A DNA stretch of 13,228 nucleotides from Methanomicrobiales archaeon (GCA_012521035.1 JAAYND010000084.1:1-13228); one strand, 5' to 3'. Counted from the stretch's first letter, positions 1 to 6,629 are shown. Numbers and translations are program-made. Notes: generated by a model not told the origin, from the letters alone.

Positions 1-136
1 TACTTAGAGAGAGACGCTTCTCTCTATATGTACAGCTATTGGTAGAACCGGCGCTGATCTGAGCAGTTTTATATTTGCGACAAGTGGTGCAAAGATGTCC
101 TAAACATGTCGCAAAGGTGCAAACGTCAGGACCACC
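1..136 (+). repeat. 136-bp direct repeat, copy 1 (cut by window edge)
   Basis: This segment matches 567-702 at 134 of 136 positions without gaps; the differences are at 51 (G to A) and 83 (A to G). From the left it contains a hairpin-like AG/CT inverted repeat (TAGAGAGA and TCTCTCTA), a TATA-like TTTATATTT at about 69-76, a 20-bp inverted-repeat site at 74-93, and tandem half-sites TGTCGCAAA GGTGCAAA at 107-123. It begins at base 1, so the true left end probably lies outside the window. Weaker similarity continues rightward into C-rich sequence to about 175. Confidence 0.95.
74..93. promoter_or_regulatory. Hybrid 20-bp inverted-repeat site
   Basis: The left half is TTTGCGACA, the spacer AG and the right half TGGTGCAAA. 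The outer five bases of each arm are complementary, but the inner parts are of different half-site types, so the site is an imperfect palindrome. It overlaps the end of a TATA-like TTTATATTT. A protein bound here could therefore compete with the basal transcription machinery (inference). Confidence 0.55.
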
Positions 137-285
137 ATACCGACCCTGGCCCCTATCCTCACCTTCATCCCCGCCCGGGCGCACACCGCCACCGTGAGTC
201 CAGCGCCGGTAGACGGCAGCATCGAATGAGAGGGGGTGCTCATGAGCATGCGTCTAAACTGTTACGGCAGTGGCTCCTGCACTGC

Positions 286-305
286 TTTGCACCAGGTGGT
301 GCAAA
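286..305. promoter_or_regulatory. Perfect inverted repeat, ACC type
   Basis: Nine-base arms TTTGCACCA and TGGTGCAAA are separated by GG and are fully complementary. This site opens the first 95-bp unit. The most natural reading is a binding site for a dimeric DNA-binding protein; the protein is unknown. Confidence 0.6.
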
Positions 306-380
306 TGAACAGCCGGCTTAATTAGCCTTGATCAACGATTCCGGCCCGTAATGGCTGTATCAAAAGATCGTTTGCAACAC

Positions 381-400
381 TTTGCGACAGGTGTCGCAAA
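381..400. promoter_or_regulatory. Perfect inverted repeat, GAC type
   Basis: Nine-base arms TTTGCGACA and TGTCGCAAA are separated by GG and are fully complementary. Compared with the site at 286-305, arm positions 6 and 7 have changed and positions 14 and 15 have changed to match. The palindrome is thus kept while its sequence differs. Confidence 0.6.
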
Positions 401-566
401 TGAACAAACGGCGTAACTGGCCTCGATCAGTAGTTCCAGCCTATACTGACTGTATCGTAGAGTCGTTTGCACCATTTCGGTTTTCGCACACACAGAGAGA
501 GAGTGAGAGACCCACTCACCTCCGAATAGGTGTCGTTGACTGTGTGGGTATTCTGGTGTAAATGAG

Positions 567-702
567 TACTTAGAGAGAGACGCTTCTCTCTATATGTACA
601 GCTATTGGTAGAACCGACGCTGATCTGAGCAGTTTTATATTTGCGACAGGTGGTGCAAAGATGTCCTAAACATGTCGCAAAGGTGCAAACGTCAGGACCA
701 CC
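567..702 (+). repeat. 136-bp direct repeat, copy 2
   Basis: This is the second copy of the segment at 1-136, offset by 566 bases, with two substitutions and no indels. It is preceded by GGTGTAAATGAGTACT (555-570), a 16-mer that recurs with one change at 1153-1168, so the repeat may extend left of the part visible in copy 1. To the right, similarity fades in a C-rich stretch where this copy carries 12 extra bases. Such high identity beside strongly diverged flanks suggests recent duplication or gene conversion, or selection on the element. Confidence 0.95.
640..659. promoter_or_regulatory. Hybrid 20-bp inverted-repeat site, second copy
   Basis: This is the counterpart of 74-93 inside the second 136-bp repeat, with arms TTTGCGACA and TGGTGCAAA around a GG spacer. 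It also overlaps a TATA-like element and is followed by direct half-sites TGTCGCAAA (673-681) and GGTGCAAA (682-689). Confidence 0.55.
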
Positions 703-960
703 GCCCTGGTCCCGGCCCCGACCCTGGCCTCCACCTCCACCTTCATCCTCGCCCTGATCAGAGTTGCATCGAGCAGGTATGGTAGACGATCAAACCGGAG
801 GTAGCAGCGGCGTTCATCGCCGGCCGTGAGTACCTGCTGACCACGACCGCAGAGGCGCCTACGAAGTTAGTGGCGGAGAGAAGTTAGTGGAAGAGAAGGG
901 TGCTTAAATTCTTGAGTCCAGAGGACCGTTCTAAACTCTCACGGGAGTGACTATAGCTCG

Positions 961-1007
961 TTTGCACATTTACACTCGTTTACACATCTTTGCACTCAAC
1001 TTTACAC
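961..1007 (+). repeat. Array of five TTTRCAC heptamers
   Basis: TTTGCAC or TTTACAC begins at 961, 969, 979, 989 and 1001, all in the same orientation. The spacings of 8, 10, 10 and 12 bases place the sites on roughly one face of the helix, as in iteron or operator arrays. The array is followed by AAAAAA at 1011-1016. No known initiator or repressor site was recognised. Confidence 0.65.
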
Positions 1008-1144
1008 CAGAAAAAAGCCCATCCTGCCACCAATATGGGGATCAGACAATAATTTATTGAGATCTGACTTATCTTTGCACCATCACATTATTCAGAGGAA
1101 TGCAGGGGAGGTCAACCCACTCCCGCCGGCGGGCTCTCCGCTCT

Positions 1145-1287
1145 GTGTAAATGGTGCAAATGAGTACTCTGATCAGTACATATCTCTATACATATATCTC
1201 TAATAGAAGAATACTCATCATTTCAGCCTTCATATTCGTTTGCACTTTCCCCCGAAATCTGGTGCAAACGTGGTGCAAAAGTGTAAA
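1145..1287. repeat. Second half-site cluster with AT-rich core
   Basis: GTGTAAA (1145) and GTGCAAA (1154) are followed by an AT-rich tract (about 1165-1236) with tandem ACATATCTCT-like words. Then come CGTTTGCAC (1237-1245), GTGCAAACG (1262-1270), GTGCAAA (1273) and GTGTAAA (1281). The pair at 1237 and 1262 is a perfect 9-bp inverted repeat with a 16-base spacer. Outward-facing repeats around an AT-rich core resemble an origin or a multi-site operator, but this is a resemblance only. Confidence 0.5.
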
Positions 1288-1309
1288 GGTGCAGGCCGGC
1301 GGGGCCGGC
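1276..1309 (-). terminator. Probable terminator of the restriction enzyme gene
   Basis: Just past the stop codon of the minus-strand gene, GCCGGC (1304-1309) and GCCGGC (1295-1300) can pair across a three-base loop. A T-rich stretch containing TTTACACTTTT follows on the minus strand. The T-run is interrupted, so this is a moderate call. Confidence 0.45.
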
Positions 1310-1318
1310 GAGACCCTC

Positions 1319-4300
1319 TCACCGGACCACTCGCTCGACCAGCGCGATCTCCTCTTCGGTTAACCCATAGAGCTCATAGACCAGCGCATCGATCCTCGCA
1401 TCAAGCGCCTCGATCTCACGGCTGATGAAGATCTTATCCTGCCCCGTCCTCGCCCCGGCGAGCTTCCGGTTCAGGTCGAGCATCGCCTCGACGAGGGAGA
1501 CCATGCGATCATGGCGGGCGGCGTCGGCAGGGTCGGAAGAGGGGATTGGCAGCATCTCCACATACTGCGAGAAGAAACGGAGATAACCTCCCCGGTATAC
1601 CGCTGCTATACTCCGATAGTAGAAGTTGATCAGGTTCGAATTGAGAATTCCGAGCAAAAATGCGTCACTGATGAATATGTTGTAGCAGGTATTGGCGTTG
1701 TAGAATCCGCCCTCCGAATCAATGGTAAATTGAGGGCGTTCGGCAATATCGGGGAAGATTATCTTGGGCCCCTCGAATCCTTCATAATAATCACAGGCCC
1801 GAAGCTCCCACCAGTAATCCCCCTTATCATATCTCTTCTCCGCCTCCTTCTTGAACGGCCTCAGGTATGCCGCAACTGCCGGGTACTCGCTCTCCACCCA
1901 GGCCCATTTGCTCCGGTGTCCTGCGCCCTTCTGGTTGGAGATCCCCTTCTCAAAGAGAATCAGGAACTTATCCGCCACCAGCGGCGCGTACCGCTTCACA
2001 TCCCGGCCGGCGAGGAACGGTTTGATCACCTCCGCACTCTCAGGATCCTCCGCGATCAGCCGGTCCCGGGTCTCCGCATCGATGACGAACGCCTTATTCA
2101 GGCCGGTCTTGATGCCATAGTAGATCTTCCCGCCCACGTACTCCCCGAGCGGCACCCCGGCGCCCCGGATCTTTTTAAGCAGGTCGCCGGTCTTCTCATC
2201 CACGAGCGACCAGCCCTCATCATCGAGGTCCGCCTGCCGCACCGGGTAGCCCGCCTCCTCGACGTACCCGGAGAGGTCGGGGAAATCGAGCGACGCAACA
2301 TTCGTGACCGGGAACGTCTTCTGCGGCTTTCCGGCCGAGACCCTGATTATACAGGGGTACGTCGTCGCCCCCTGGAAGACCGGCAGATCCCCGAAGTCCA
2401 CGATCTCCTCGATCCGCCTCTCCTTCAGCCACGCCCGCAGGGGCTTTCCGTAGTTCGCCCGCAACCACTTGTTCGCGACGATGTAGCCAAACTGCCCGCC
2501 GGCCCCGAGCAGGGATACCCCCTTCTCGATGAAGTAGGTGTAGAGGTCAGCGACCCCGTGATAGACCGCGTAATGCTGCTTCGCATACCCCTTGAACTCC
2601 TGCCCGAGCGTCTCCTGCCGGACATACGGCGGGTTTCCTATCACCGCATCAAACCCGCCGCGCTGCAGGATCCCGGCAAACTCACGCTCCCAGTCAAACG
2701 CATTGATCCGCCGGCGCTCCTCAAGGTCCGGCAGGGTGTCAAGATCATCGTAGATCCCGGACCCGACGAGCGAGTTCCCGCACTTTATGTTGTCATGCAG
2801 GCTCGGGAGCGCACGCTCGGCAAACAGGGTCAGCTGTTTTGATACGGTCTCCTCGCTCTCATCCTCAAGGACCTTCAGGAGGAGGGAGAGCTTCGTCACC
2901 TCGACCGCCTGCTGGTCGATATCCACACCGAATATACTGTTTAAGAGGATCCGCTTCCGCTCGGCCGTGGTCAGCCGCCAGTCGCTCCGCACCCTTGAGT
3001 CAGATCCATTCGCCACCCTGTACACAGGGATCTGAACGTCCCGGCGCCGCCGGCCCTTCCCACGCGGTGCCGGCGGCAGGAGTGCCCTGGCTTCAGGTGA
3101 GGTCGCCCCCTTCTCCTTGAGCACCGGCACCAGGTGCTCGATGTACCAGTCCCGGTGCCAGTTCAACAGGAACTGGTATGCACCGAGCAGGAACGAGCCC
3201 GAACCGCAGGCCGGGTCCAGTATCGTTATGCCGGAGACCTCCTTCGGTGTCTTCCCGCGCACAACCTCACCCACGGTCTGCTTCACGATGTAATCGACTA
3301 TGTAGGTCGGCGTGTAGAAGACCCCGCCGGCTTTCCGGACCTCAGGCTTCTCCTCCACCTTCGCACGGTGCCCCTTCGTAAGGCTGATGACCTTCCCGAG
3401 GAACTGTTCGTAGATCTGCCCGAGGATATCCGCCGGTATCGCCGAGAACTCATACGGGCTCTCAGGGTAGTAGAGGCGGCGGATGATCGTCTTCAGCACG
3501 TCATCATCGATGGTGAGCGAGAGCGTCAGCGTATCCGGGGGCTCGCTCCGCCCCGCCTCCTCCTCAAAGTAGAACAACCCCGAGTTATACCGGTCGTCGG
3601 CGTGGCGGAGGAGATCCGAGAGGCGCCCGTAAACCCCATCACCGGAGAGCAACTCCTGTAGTGTCCCGTACGGCTCGATACCCCGGTCCTCACTGATCCG
3701 CAGGAATATGATCCGGTCGATCGTCCGCTGGACGGCGATATTCAGTTCCTCGACGGTGACATCGGGGTTGCGGAGCGCAATGTTGCGGGCGAGGATCTCG
3801 CGCCAGGACTCGATATCGGCGAGGAACGCCTCATCGACACCCATGGTCCCCTTCTTCCCGGTCTCCGAGTCGGCGAACTTATCAAACGCCCCCCGGAGGA
3901 TGCACCTCTGGGAGAAGATCCCCGCGATCCACTCCCACTGCTCCGGGTACTCAGTATAGGTGAAGTAGCGCACCCGGGCCGTCCCCGCGGTATCCCCCTT
4001 CTGGATGGGCTTTGTGCAGTCGTAGACGGCAAACTCCTCGAAGTTCGTGAGGATACTCAGTTTCAGCCCGGCATTCCAGGCATACCTCCGGATCTGGAGC
4101 GCTGAATCCGTGTCATCCCGTATACGCACGGACGGCTTCTTCGCCTCGACGATGAACTTCCTCGTCCCGCCTATCCGGAACGAGTAGTCGAGGAAGTTCG
4201 TCTGCCCGCGTATCCTGATCGGGTCCTCATGGGCGACCTCCTTGTACGCCTCAGAGAGCCCCTGCCGGTTATCGACGTCCCACTCAAGCGCCTTGAAGAA

Positions 4301-4420
4301 GGGATCGACGAACTCCCGGCGTAGCTGCGTCTCGTTATACTGTCCCCGGTGGTATGCGGGGCGGTGATAATCATAGCGTTCGACAAGTGACCGGATGGCA
4401 TCAGGGCAGGGATCGGGCAT
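1319..4420 (-). CDS. Fused restriction endonuclease-methyltransferase, type IIG / Eco57I-like
   Basis: At 1033 residues this has the size and order of a single-chain restriction-modification enzyme that makes N6-methyladenine. The N-terminal part resembles the HsdR-type nuclease fold, with a PD-(D/E)xK pattern from D78 and E92-A-K94. A helical region follows, then motif X (GVFYTPTYIVDYIV, about 367-379), the SAM-binding motif DPACGSGSF (402-410), the acidic strand GVDID (498-502) and catalytic NPPY (596-599). The C-terminal half holds the target-recognition region typical of TaqI/Eco57I enzymes (YYGIKTGLNKAFVID, 766-780; AGRDVKRY, 803-810). The ATG has AGAGGAG 5 bases upstream, which supports this start. 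No separate methylase, specificity subunit or BREX/DISARM partner is visible, so it probably acts alone. The frame is intact and all key residues are present. The target sequence cannot be read from the protein. Confidence 0.9.
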   Translation of the reverse strand: MPDPCPDAIRSLVERYDYHRPAYHRGQYNETQLRREFVDPFFKALEWDVDNRQGLSEAYKEVAHEDPIRIRGQTNFLDYSFRIGGTRKFIVEAKKPSVRIRDDTDSALQIRRYAWNAGLKLSILTNFEEFAVYDCTKPIQKGDTAGTARVRYFTYTEYPEQWEWIAGIFSQRCILRGAFDKFADSETGKKGTMGVDEAFLADIESWREILARNIALRNPDVTVEELNIAVQRTIDRIIFLRISEDRGIEPYGTLQELLSGDGVYGRLSDLLRHADDRYNSGLFYFEEEAGRSEPPDTLTLSLTIDDDVLKTIIRRLYYPESPYEFSAIPADILGQIYEQFLGKVISLTKGHRAKVEEKPEVRKAGGVFYTPTYIVDYIVKQTVGEVVRGKTPKEVSGITILDPACGSGSFLLGAYQFLLNWHRDWYIEHLVPVLKEKGATSPEARALLPPAPRGKGRRRRDVQIPVYRVANGSDSRVRSDWRLTTAERKRILLNSIFGVDIDQQAVEVTKLSLLLKVLEDESEETVSKQLTLFAERALPSLHDNIKCGNSLVGSGIYDDLDTLPDLEERRRINAFDWEREFAGILQRGGFDAVIGNPPYVRQETLGQEFKGYAKQHYAVYHGVADLYTYFIEKGVSLLGAGGQFGYIVANKWLRANYGKPLRAWLKERRIEEIVDFGDLPVFQGATTYPCIIRVSAGKPQKTFPVTNVASLDFPDLSGYVEEAGYPVRQADLDDEGWSLVDEKTGDLLKKIRGAGVPLGEYVGGKIYYGIKTGLNKAFVIDAETRDRLIAEDPESAEVIKPFLAGRDVKRYAPLVADKFLILFEKGISNQKGAGHRSKWAWVESEYPAVAAYLRPFKKEAEKRYDKGDYWWELRACDYYEGFEGPKIIFPDIAERPQFTIDSEGGFYNANTCYNIFISDAFLLGILNSNLINFYYRSIAAVYRGGYLRFFSQYVEMLPIPSSDPADAARHDRMVSLVEAMLDLNRKLAGARTGQDKIFISREIEALDARIDALVYELYGLTEEEIALVERVVR

Positions 4421-4425
4421 TCAGG

Positions 4426-4460
4426 CTCCTCTGTTAAGCGTTCGTGCCCATCCCCATAAA
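4426..4460 (-). promoter_or_regulatory. Promoter and RBS of the restriction enzyme gene
   Basis: On the minus strand a TATA-like CTTTATG lies at about 4454-4460, some 25 bases before the expected transcript start. AGAGGAG at 4426-4432 serves as ribosome binding site for the ATG at 4420. The TATA match is weak, but its spacing fits an archaeal promoter with a short leader. Confidence 0.4.
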
Positions 4461-4607
4461 GAGATTCTCTTTTGCCGACAGGAAGCAGAGCCCTGCCCTG
4501 ACAATAAGCCGGGCAGAGAGAGTGTTACTGCCTCCGCCCCATCTGGTTGACCCCTGACGTATTCCTCCAGGGCTCTCTATGACCGGCCCCACGATCGTTG
4601 TAATCGA

Positions 4608-4615
4608 GTATATTT
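4608..4615 (+). promoter_or_regulatory. TATA box of the surface-protein gene
   Basis: GTATATTT lies in an AT-rich dip. A transcript start about 25 bases on would fall near 4637, upstream of the ATGs at 4651 and 4660. This argues against the more distal in-frame ATG at 4579, which lies before the promoter. Confidence 0.5.
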
Positions 4616-4650
4616 CGATTCCCTTTTATGACGCGCTCCTGTATGCTATA

Positions 4651-6345
4651 ATGAACAATATGATACCAGAGACAGGATATCAGCAGGAAAGGGCGCCCGT
4701 CATCCGCCTCATGGTGGCACTCTTTCTCCTCGCCGGTCTAACCGGGACTGCGGCAGCGGAGAGCACGGCGGCATCATGGACGCTTACCCTCAACGGTGTG
4801 GGGGAAGAGACGATCACAGCGGGTGCATTTCAGGAGATCAAGGCCAGGGACGGCATCACCTATACCGCACCTGACGGCAGCATCTATACCGGCGTCCCCC
4901 TCAAACTGCTCATCGGTATGGTGGACGACGCGGATCCCGCGACCTTCAACGCCACCCGCGCCGCTGAAGGCTACAGCATCATCATCCGGGCGACCGACTG
5001 GCACGACCGCATATTCTCCCCGTCAGACCTGACCGAGACCGGGTTCTGCATCGCCGACTCGGTGAACGGCGGACCCCTGCCAAAACAGGACGGGGATATC
5101 AAGATCGCTCCCCTCATCCTTCTCGGTGAGGACGTGCCCCCCGGCATGAGTATCGGGAATATCATGGACATCACCCTCACCGGTGCCGCGATTACAGGAG
5201 AGACGGAGGATGCAGTGAGTATCACGATCATCCGGTACGACGAAGAGGGCGGAAACGTGCAGAACGCCACTACCGTTGACTGCAGGTGGATGAGAGACCA
5301 CCTGCCCATCCATGGCGACGGCATGACCACCTACTCATTCCAGGGCCCGACCTTCGATACCGCCGATCTCTGGAACCCCGCAGAAGACAAAAACCTCGAG
5401 AAGGTCCGGGAAGCCCCCCGGGGCACCGCCATATCTGACCTCTGTGACCTCGTGGGCGGTATGCAGGAAGGAGACGAACTGCGGATGACCTCGACAGACA
5501 GGTATGTCGTCGAACTCATGTACGAAAACATCTACACACCAAAAGAGAGGCAGGGTACGGCAATTCTCGCATGGGAGACCAGAAAAGAGGGGTTTGTCCC
5601 TGAATACACCGGCGGCCCCGCGCTCTTCTTCCTCTCCCCGGACCATGTCTTCGGCAACCAGGACATGAAAGAATGCACCGACCCCGGGTACTGGCGGTAC
5701 TACTGGTGCGCAGGAACCTCATATCCATCCGCAGCAGGACTCGCCATCCGGAATGTTGAGAGACTGGAGATCTACCCCCATAAACAGGCCGACTGGGCAC
5801 TGAACCTCTCCGGGTATCTCACCTCGTCGATATCAAAGAAGGAGTTTGAACAGGGCCTCGCATGCGGTGAGCGGGCACACGGCCACGCGATCACCTATAC
5901 AGACGACGATGGGCATGTCTGGGAAGGGATGCCCCTCTATATGCTGGTGGGGTGGGTGGACGATGCATGTCAGCACGACGAGAACCTCGTCGACAACAAG
6001 GCATACAACGTGACCCTCGCGAAGAGTGATGCCTACACGGTCATCCTGGAGAATGCCGGCGGCGATACAGTATCCTTCACCTCCAGCGAGATCATGAGAA
6101 ACAGGGGCTACCTCGTAGTAAACCAGGCGGACAACCGGGCCTTCGAGATTGAGAGTGAGATCTGGCCCCTCGCGCTGCGTGGAGAGGCGGTCCCCGCAGA
6201 GAAGGCGATCGATGGCATCACGGCACTGACCCTTGTATATGGCGCAGCCTCCTCCGGCAGCGCAAAGCCTGCCCCATTCCCGTGGGCAGCAGTGCTTGCC
6301 GGAGTAGCGCTTGCAGGGTATGCCCTGCGCAGACGCTCTGCATGA
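4651..6345 (+). CDS. Secreted surface protein with molybdopterin-oxidoreductase-like domains
   Basis: About 564 residues. A signal peptide runs through ARG-LEU then a hydrophobic core (MVALFLLAGLTGTAAA) with likely cleavage after AAA. The C-terminus is a short hydrophobic segment (FPWAAVLAGVALAGYAL) followed by RRR, so the protein is probably exported and anchored in the membrane. Two related modules begin WTLTLNG (43 from this start) and WALNLSG (382) and end in GVPLKLLIGMVDD and GMPLYMLVGWVDD. This pattern is seen in sulfite-oxidase-fold molybdopterin-binding domains of methanogen surface proteins. A middle domain carries GGMQEGDELRM, a RQGTAILAW stretch and a YWRYYWCAG...YPSAAGL block. I could not identify a cysteine that would bind molybdenum, so a structural or ligand-binding role is equally possible. 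The start is uncertain: 4660 and 4711 are alternatives, and none has a good Shine-Dalgarno. It is a single-gene unit with its own promoter and terminator. Confidence 0.7.
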   Translation: MNNMIPETGYQQERAPVIRLMVALFLLAGLTGTAAAESTAASWTLTLNGVGEETITAGAFQEIKARDGITYTAPDGSIYTGVPLKLLIGMVDDADPATFNATRAAEGYSIIIRATDWHDRIFSPSDLTETGFCIADSVNGGPLPKQDGDIKIAPLILLGEDVPPGMSIGNIMDITLTGAAITGETEDAVSITIIRYDEEGGNVQNATTVDCRWMRDHLPIHGDGMTTYSFQGPTFDTADLWNPAEDKNLEKVREAPRGTAISDLCDLVGGMQEGDELRMTSTDRYVVELMYENIYTPKERQGTAILAWETRKEGFVPEYTGGPALFFLSPDHVFGNQDMKECTDPGYWRYYWCAGTSYPSAAGLAIRNVERLEIYPHKQADWALNLSGYLTSSISKKEFEQGLACGERAHGHAITYTDDDGHVWEGMPLYMLVGWVDDACQHDENLVDNKAYNVTLAKSDAYTVILENAGGDTVSFTSSEIMRNRGYLVVNQADNRAFEIESEIWPLALRGEAVPAEKAIDGITALTLVYGAASSGSAKPAPFPWAAVLAGVALAGYALRRRSA

Positions 6346-6395
6346 GATATCGATACCGGGTCACAGCAAAAGGCGGCATCACATAATTCAGGCAG

Positions 6396-6435
6396 AGGAG
6401 CCCTGCGGCGGCGGGGCTCCTGATCCGAATTTTTT
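6396..6435 (+). terminator. Hairpin and T-run terminator
   Basis: AGGAGCCC (6396-6403) and GGGCTCCT (6414-6421) form an 8-bp GC-rich stem with a 10-base loop. TTTTTT follows at 6430-6435. It lies 50 bases after the stop codon of the surface-protein gene and also separates it from the convergent tRNA gene. Confidence 0.7.
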
Positions 6436-6436
6436 G

Positions 6437-6441
6437 AAAAA
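6437..6441 (-). terminator. Oligo-T terminator of tRNA-Leu
   Basis: Five T residues on the minus strand follow the discriminator base directly, as is usual for archaeal tRNA transcripts. With the opposite-strand T-run at 6430-6435 it makes a short, nearly symmetric element terminating transcription from both sides. Confidence 0.5.
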
Positions 6442-6526
6442 TGCGAGGGGAGCGATTTGAACGCTCGAACTCCTGCGAGACAGGGCCCTCAACCCTGCGC
6501 CTTTGACCGGGCTTGGCAACCCTCGC
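6442..6526 (-). tRNA. tRNA-Leu (anticodon GAG)
   Basis: The minus strand folds as a class II tRNA. The acceptor stem is GCGAGGG with CCCTCGC and discriminator A. The D-arm contains AAGCCCGGTCAAAGGC. The anticodon stem CAGGG/CCCTG closes the loop TTGAGGG, with GAG at positions 34-36 (6488-6490 on the plus strand). A long variable arm follows, then a T-arm GAGCG-TTCAAAT-CGCTC. The long variable arm, A73 and GAG anticodon agree on leucine, decoding CUC and CUU. CCA is not encoded. No intron is present. Confidence 0.95.
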
Positions 6527-6555
6527 GCCCGCTCCTATATACAACGCACTTCGAG

Positions 6556-6563
6556 ATAAAATA
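6556..6563 (-). promoter_or_regulatory. TATA box of tRNA-Leu
   Basis: TATTTTAT on the minus strand is centred about 33 bases before the mature 5' end, which suits a transcript with a short 5' leader. It lies in the same 100-base interval as the promoter of the divergent ACT-regulator gene. Confidence 0.55.
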
Positions 6564-6596
6564 TCTTGCTCCCGGCAAGCACCGCCGCCTTCGGTG

Positions 6597-6605
6597 TATA
6601 TTTAT
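6597..6605 (+). promoter_or_regulatory. TATA box, probably for a leaderless mRNA
   Basis: TATATTTAT is centred about 29 bases before the ATG at 6630. A transcript beginning the usual 25 bases on would start almost at the ATG. No Shine-Dalgarno precedes that ATG, so translation is probably leaderless. Confidence 0.55.
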
Positions 6606-6629
6606 GCGGCCGGCAACAATTATTCCCGT

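Larger units (their letters stand above)
286..475 (+). repeat. Two diverged 95-bp tandem units
   Basis: Unit 1 is 286-380 and unit 2 is 381-475. Hand alignment gives about 69 identities in 95 with no gaps. Each unit opens with a perfect 20-bp inverted repeat followed by TGAACA, and each ends with CGTTTGCA just before the next unit or flank. Four of the 26 differences lie in the inverted repeats and form two compensating pairs, so both palindromes stay perfect. The rest of each unit has drifted, which points to selection on the palindrome. Confidence 0.85.
1..1310. other. Repeat-rich gene-free region
   Basis: No credible protein gene lies in this 1.3-kb stretch, which ends at the 3' end of the restriction enzyme gene. 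It is visibly richer in A and T than the rest of the window and contains simple-sequence tracts (AGAGAG near 7 and 489, CTCTATA near 1175-1190). It also holds large direct repeats, inverted repeats and many short TTTGCAC, TTTACAC, TTTGCGAC and complementary GGTGCAAA words, which are listed separately. The part from about 703 to 950 shows only a faint continuation of the large repeat and nothing else recognisable. The region could be a protein-binding array, a replication or partition site, or the relic of a mobile element. No replication initiator, partition gene or transposase is visible to choose between these. Confidence 0.75.

Noticed and set aside
137..229. Hydrophobic frame resembling a signal peptide (TLAPILTFIPARAHTA)
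   Set aside because: No start codon precedes it, it stops quickly, and copy 2 gives a different sequence. Possible relic but not supportable.
106..321. 71-residue open frame in the repeat region
   Set aside because: It is rich in Pro, His and Arg with no recognisable fold, crosses repeat copies and a palindrome, and its counterpart in copy 2 ends after about 37 codons. Kept only as a low-interest finding.
786..887. 33-codon coding-like fragment (KPEVAAAFIAGREYLLTTT)
   Set aside because: Bounded by stops on both sides, has no start, and is too short to assign. Could be a gene remnant but may be chance in GC-rich DNA.
1..1290. CRISPR array
   Set aside because: Repeats are too diverse in length and spacing, there are no regular unique spacers, and no cas gene is present.
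1151..1363. 70-residue frame across the second half-site cluster
   Set aside because: It translates AT-rich low-complexity sequence and runs into the end of the restriction gene; no ribosome site.
1511..2842. 443-residue frame antisense to the restriction enzyme
   Set aside because: It is a GC-driven shadow of the real gene, which has intact catalytic motifs and a good ribosome site; its translation has no family features.
4579..4650. N-terminal extension of the surface protein
   Set aside because: It precedes or includes the TATA box and has AT-rich codon use unlike the gene; a signal peptide begins further in.
6513..6629. Longer start for the ACT-domain regulator
   Set aside because: It overlaps the tRNA-Leu gene and the promoter; the ATG at 6630 gives the family's usual length.
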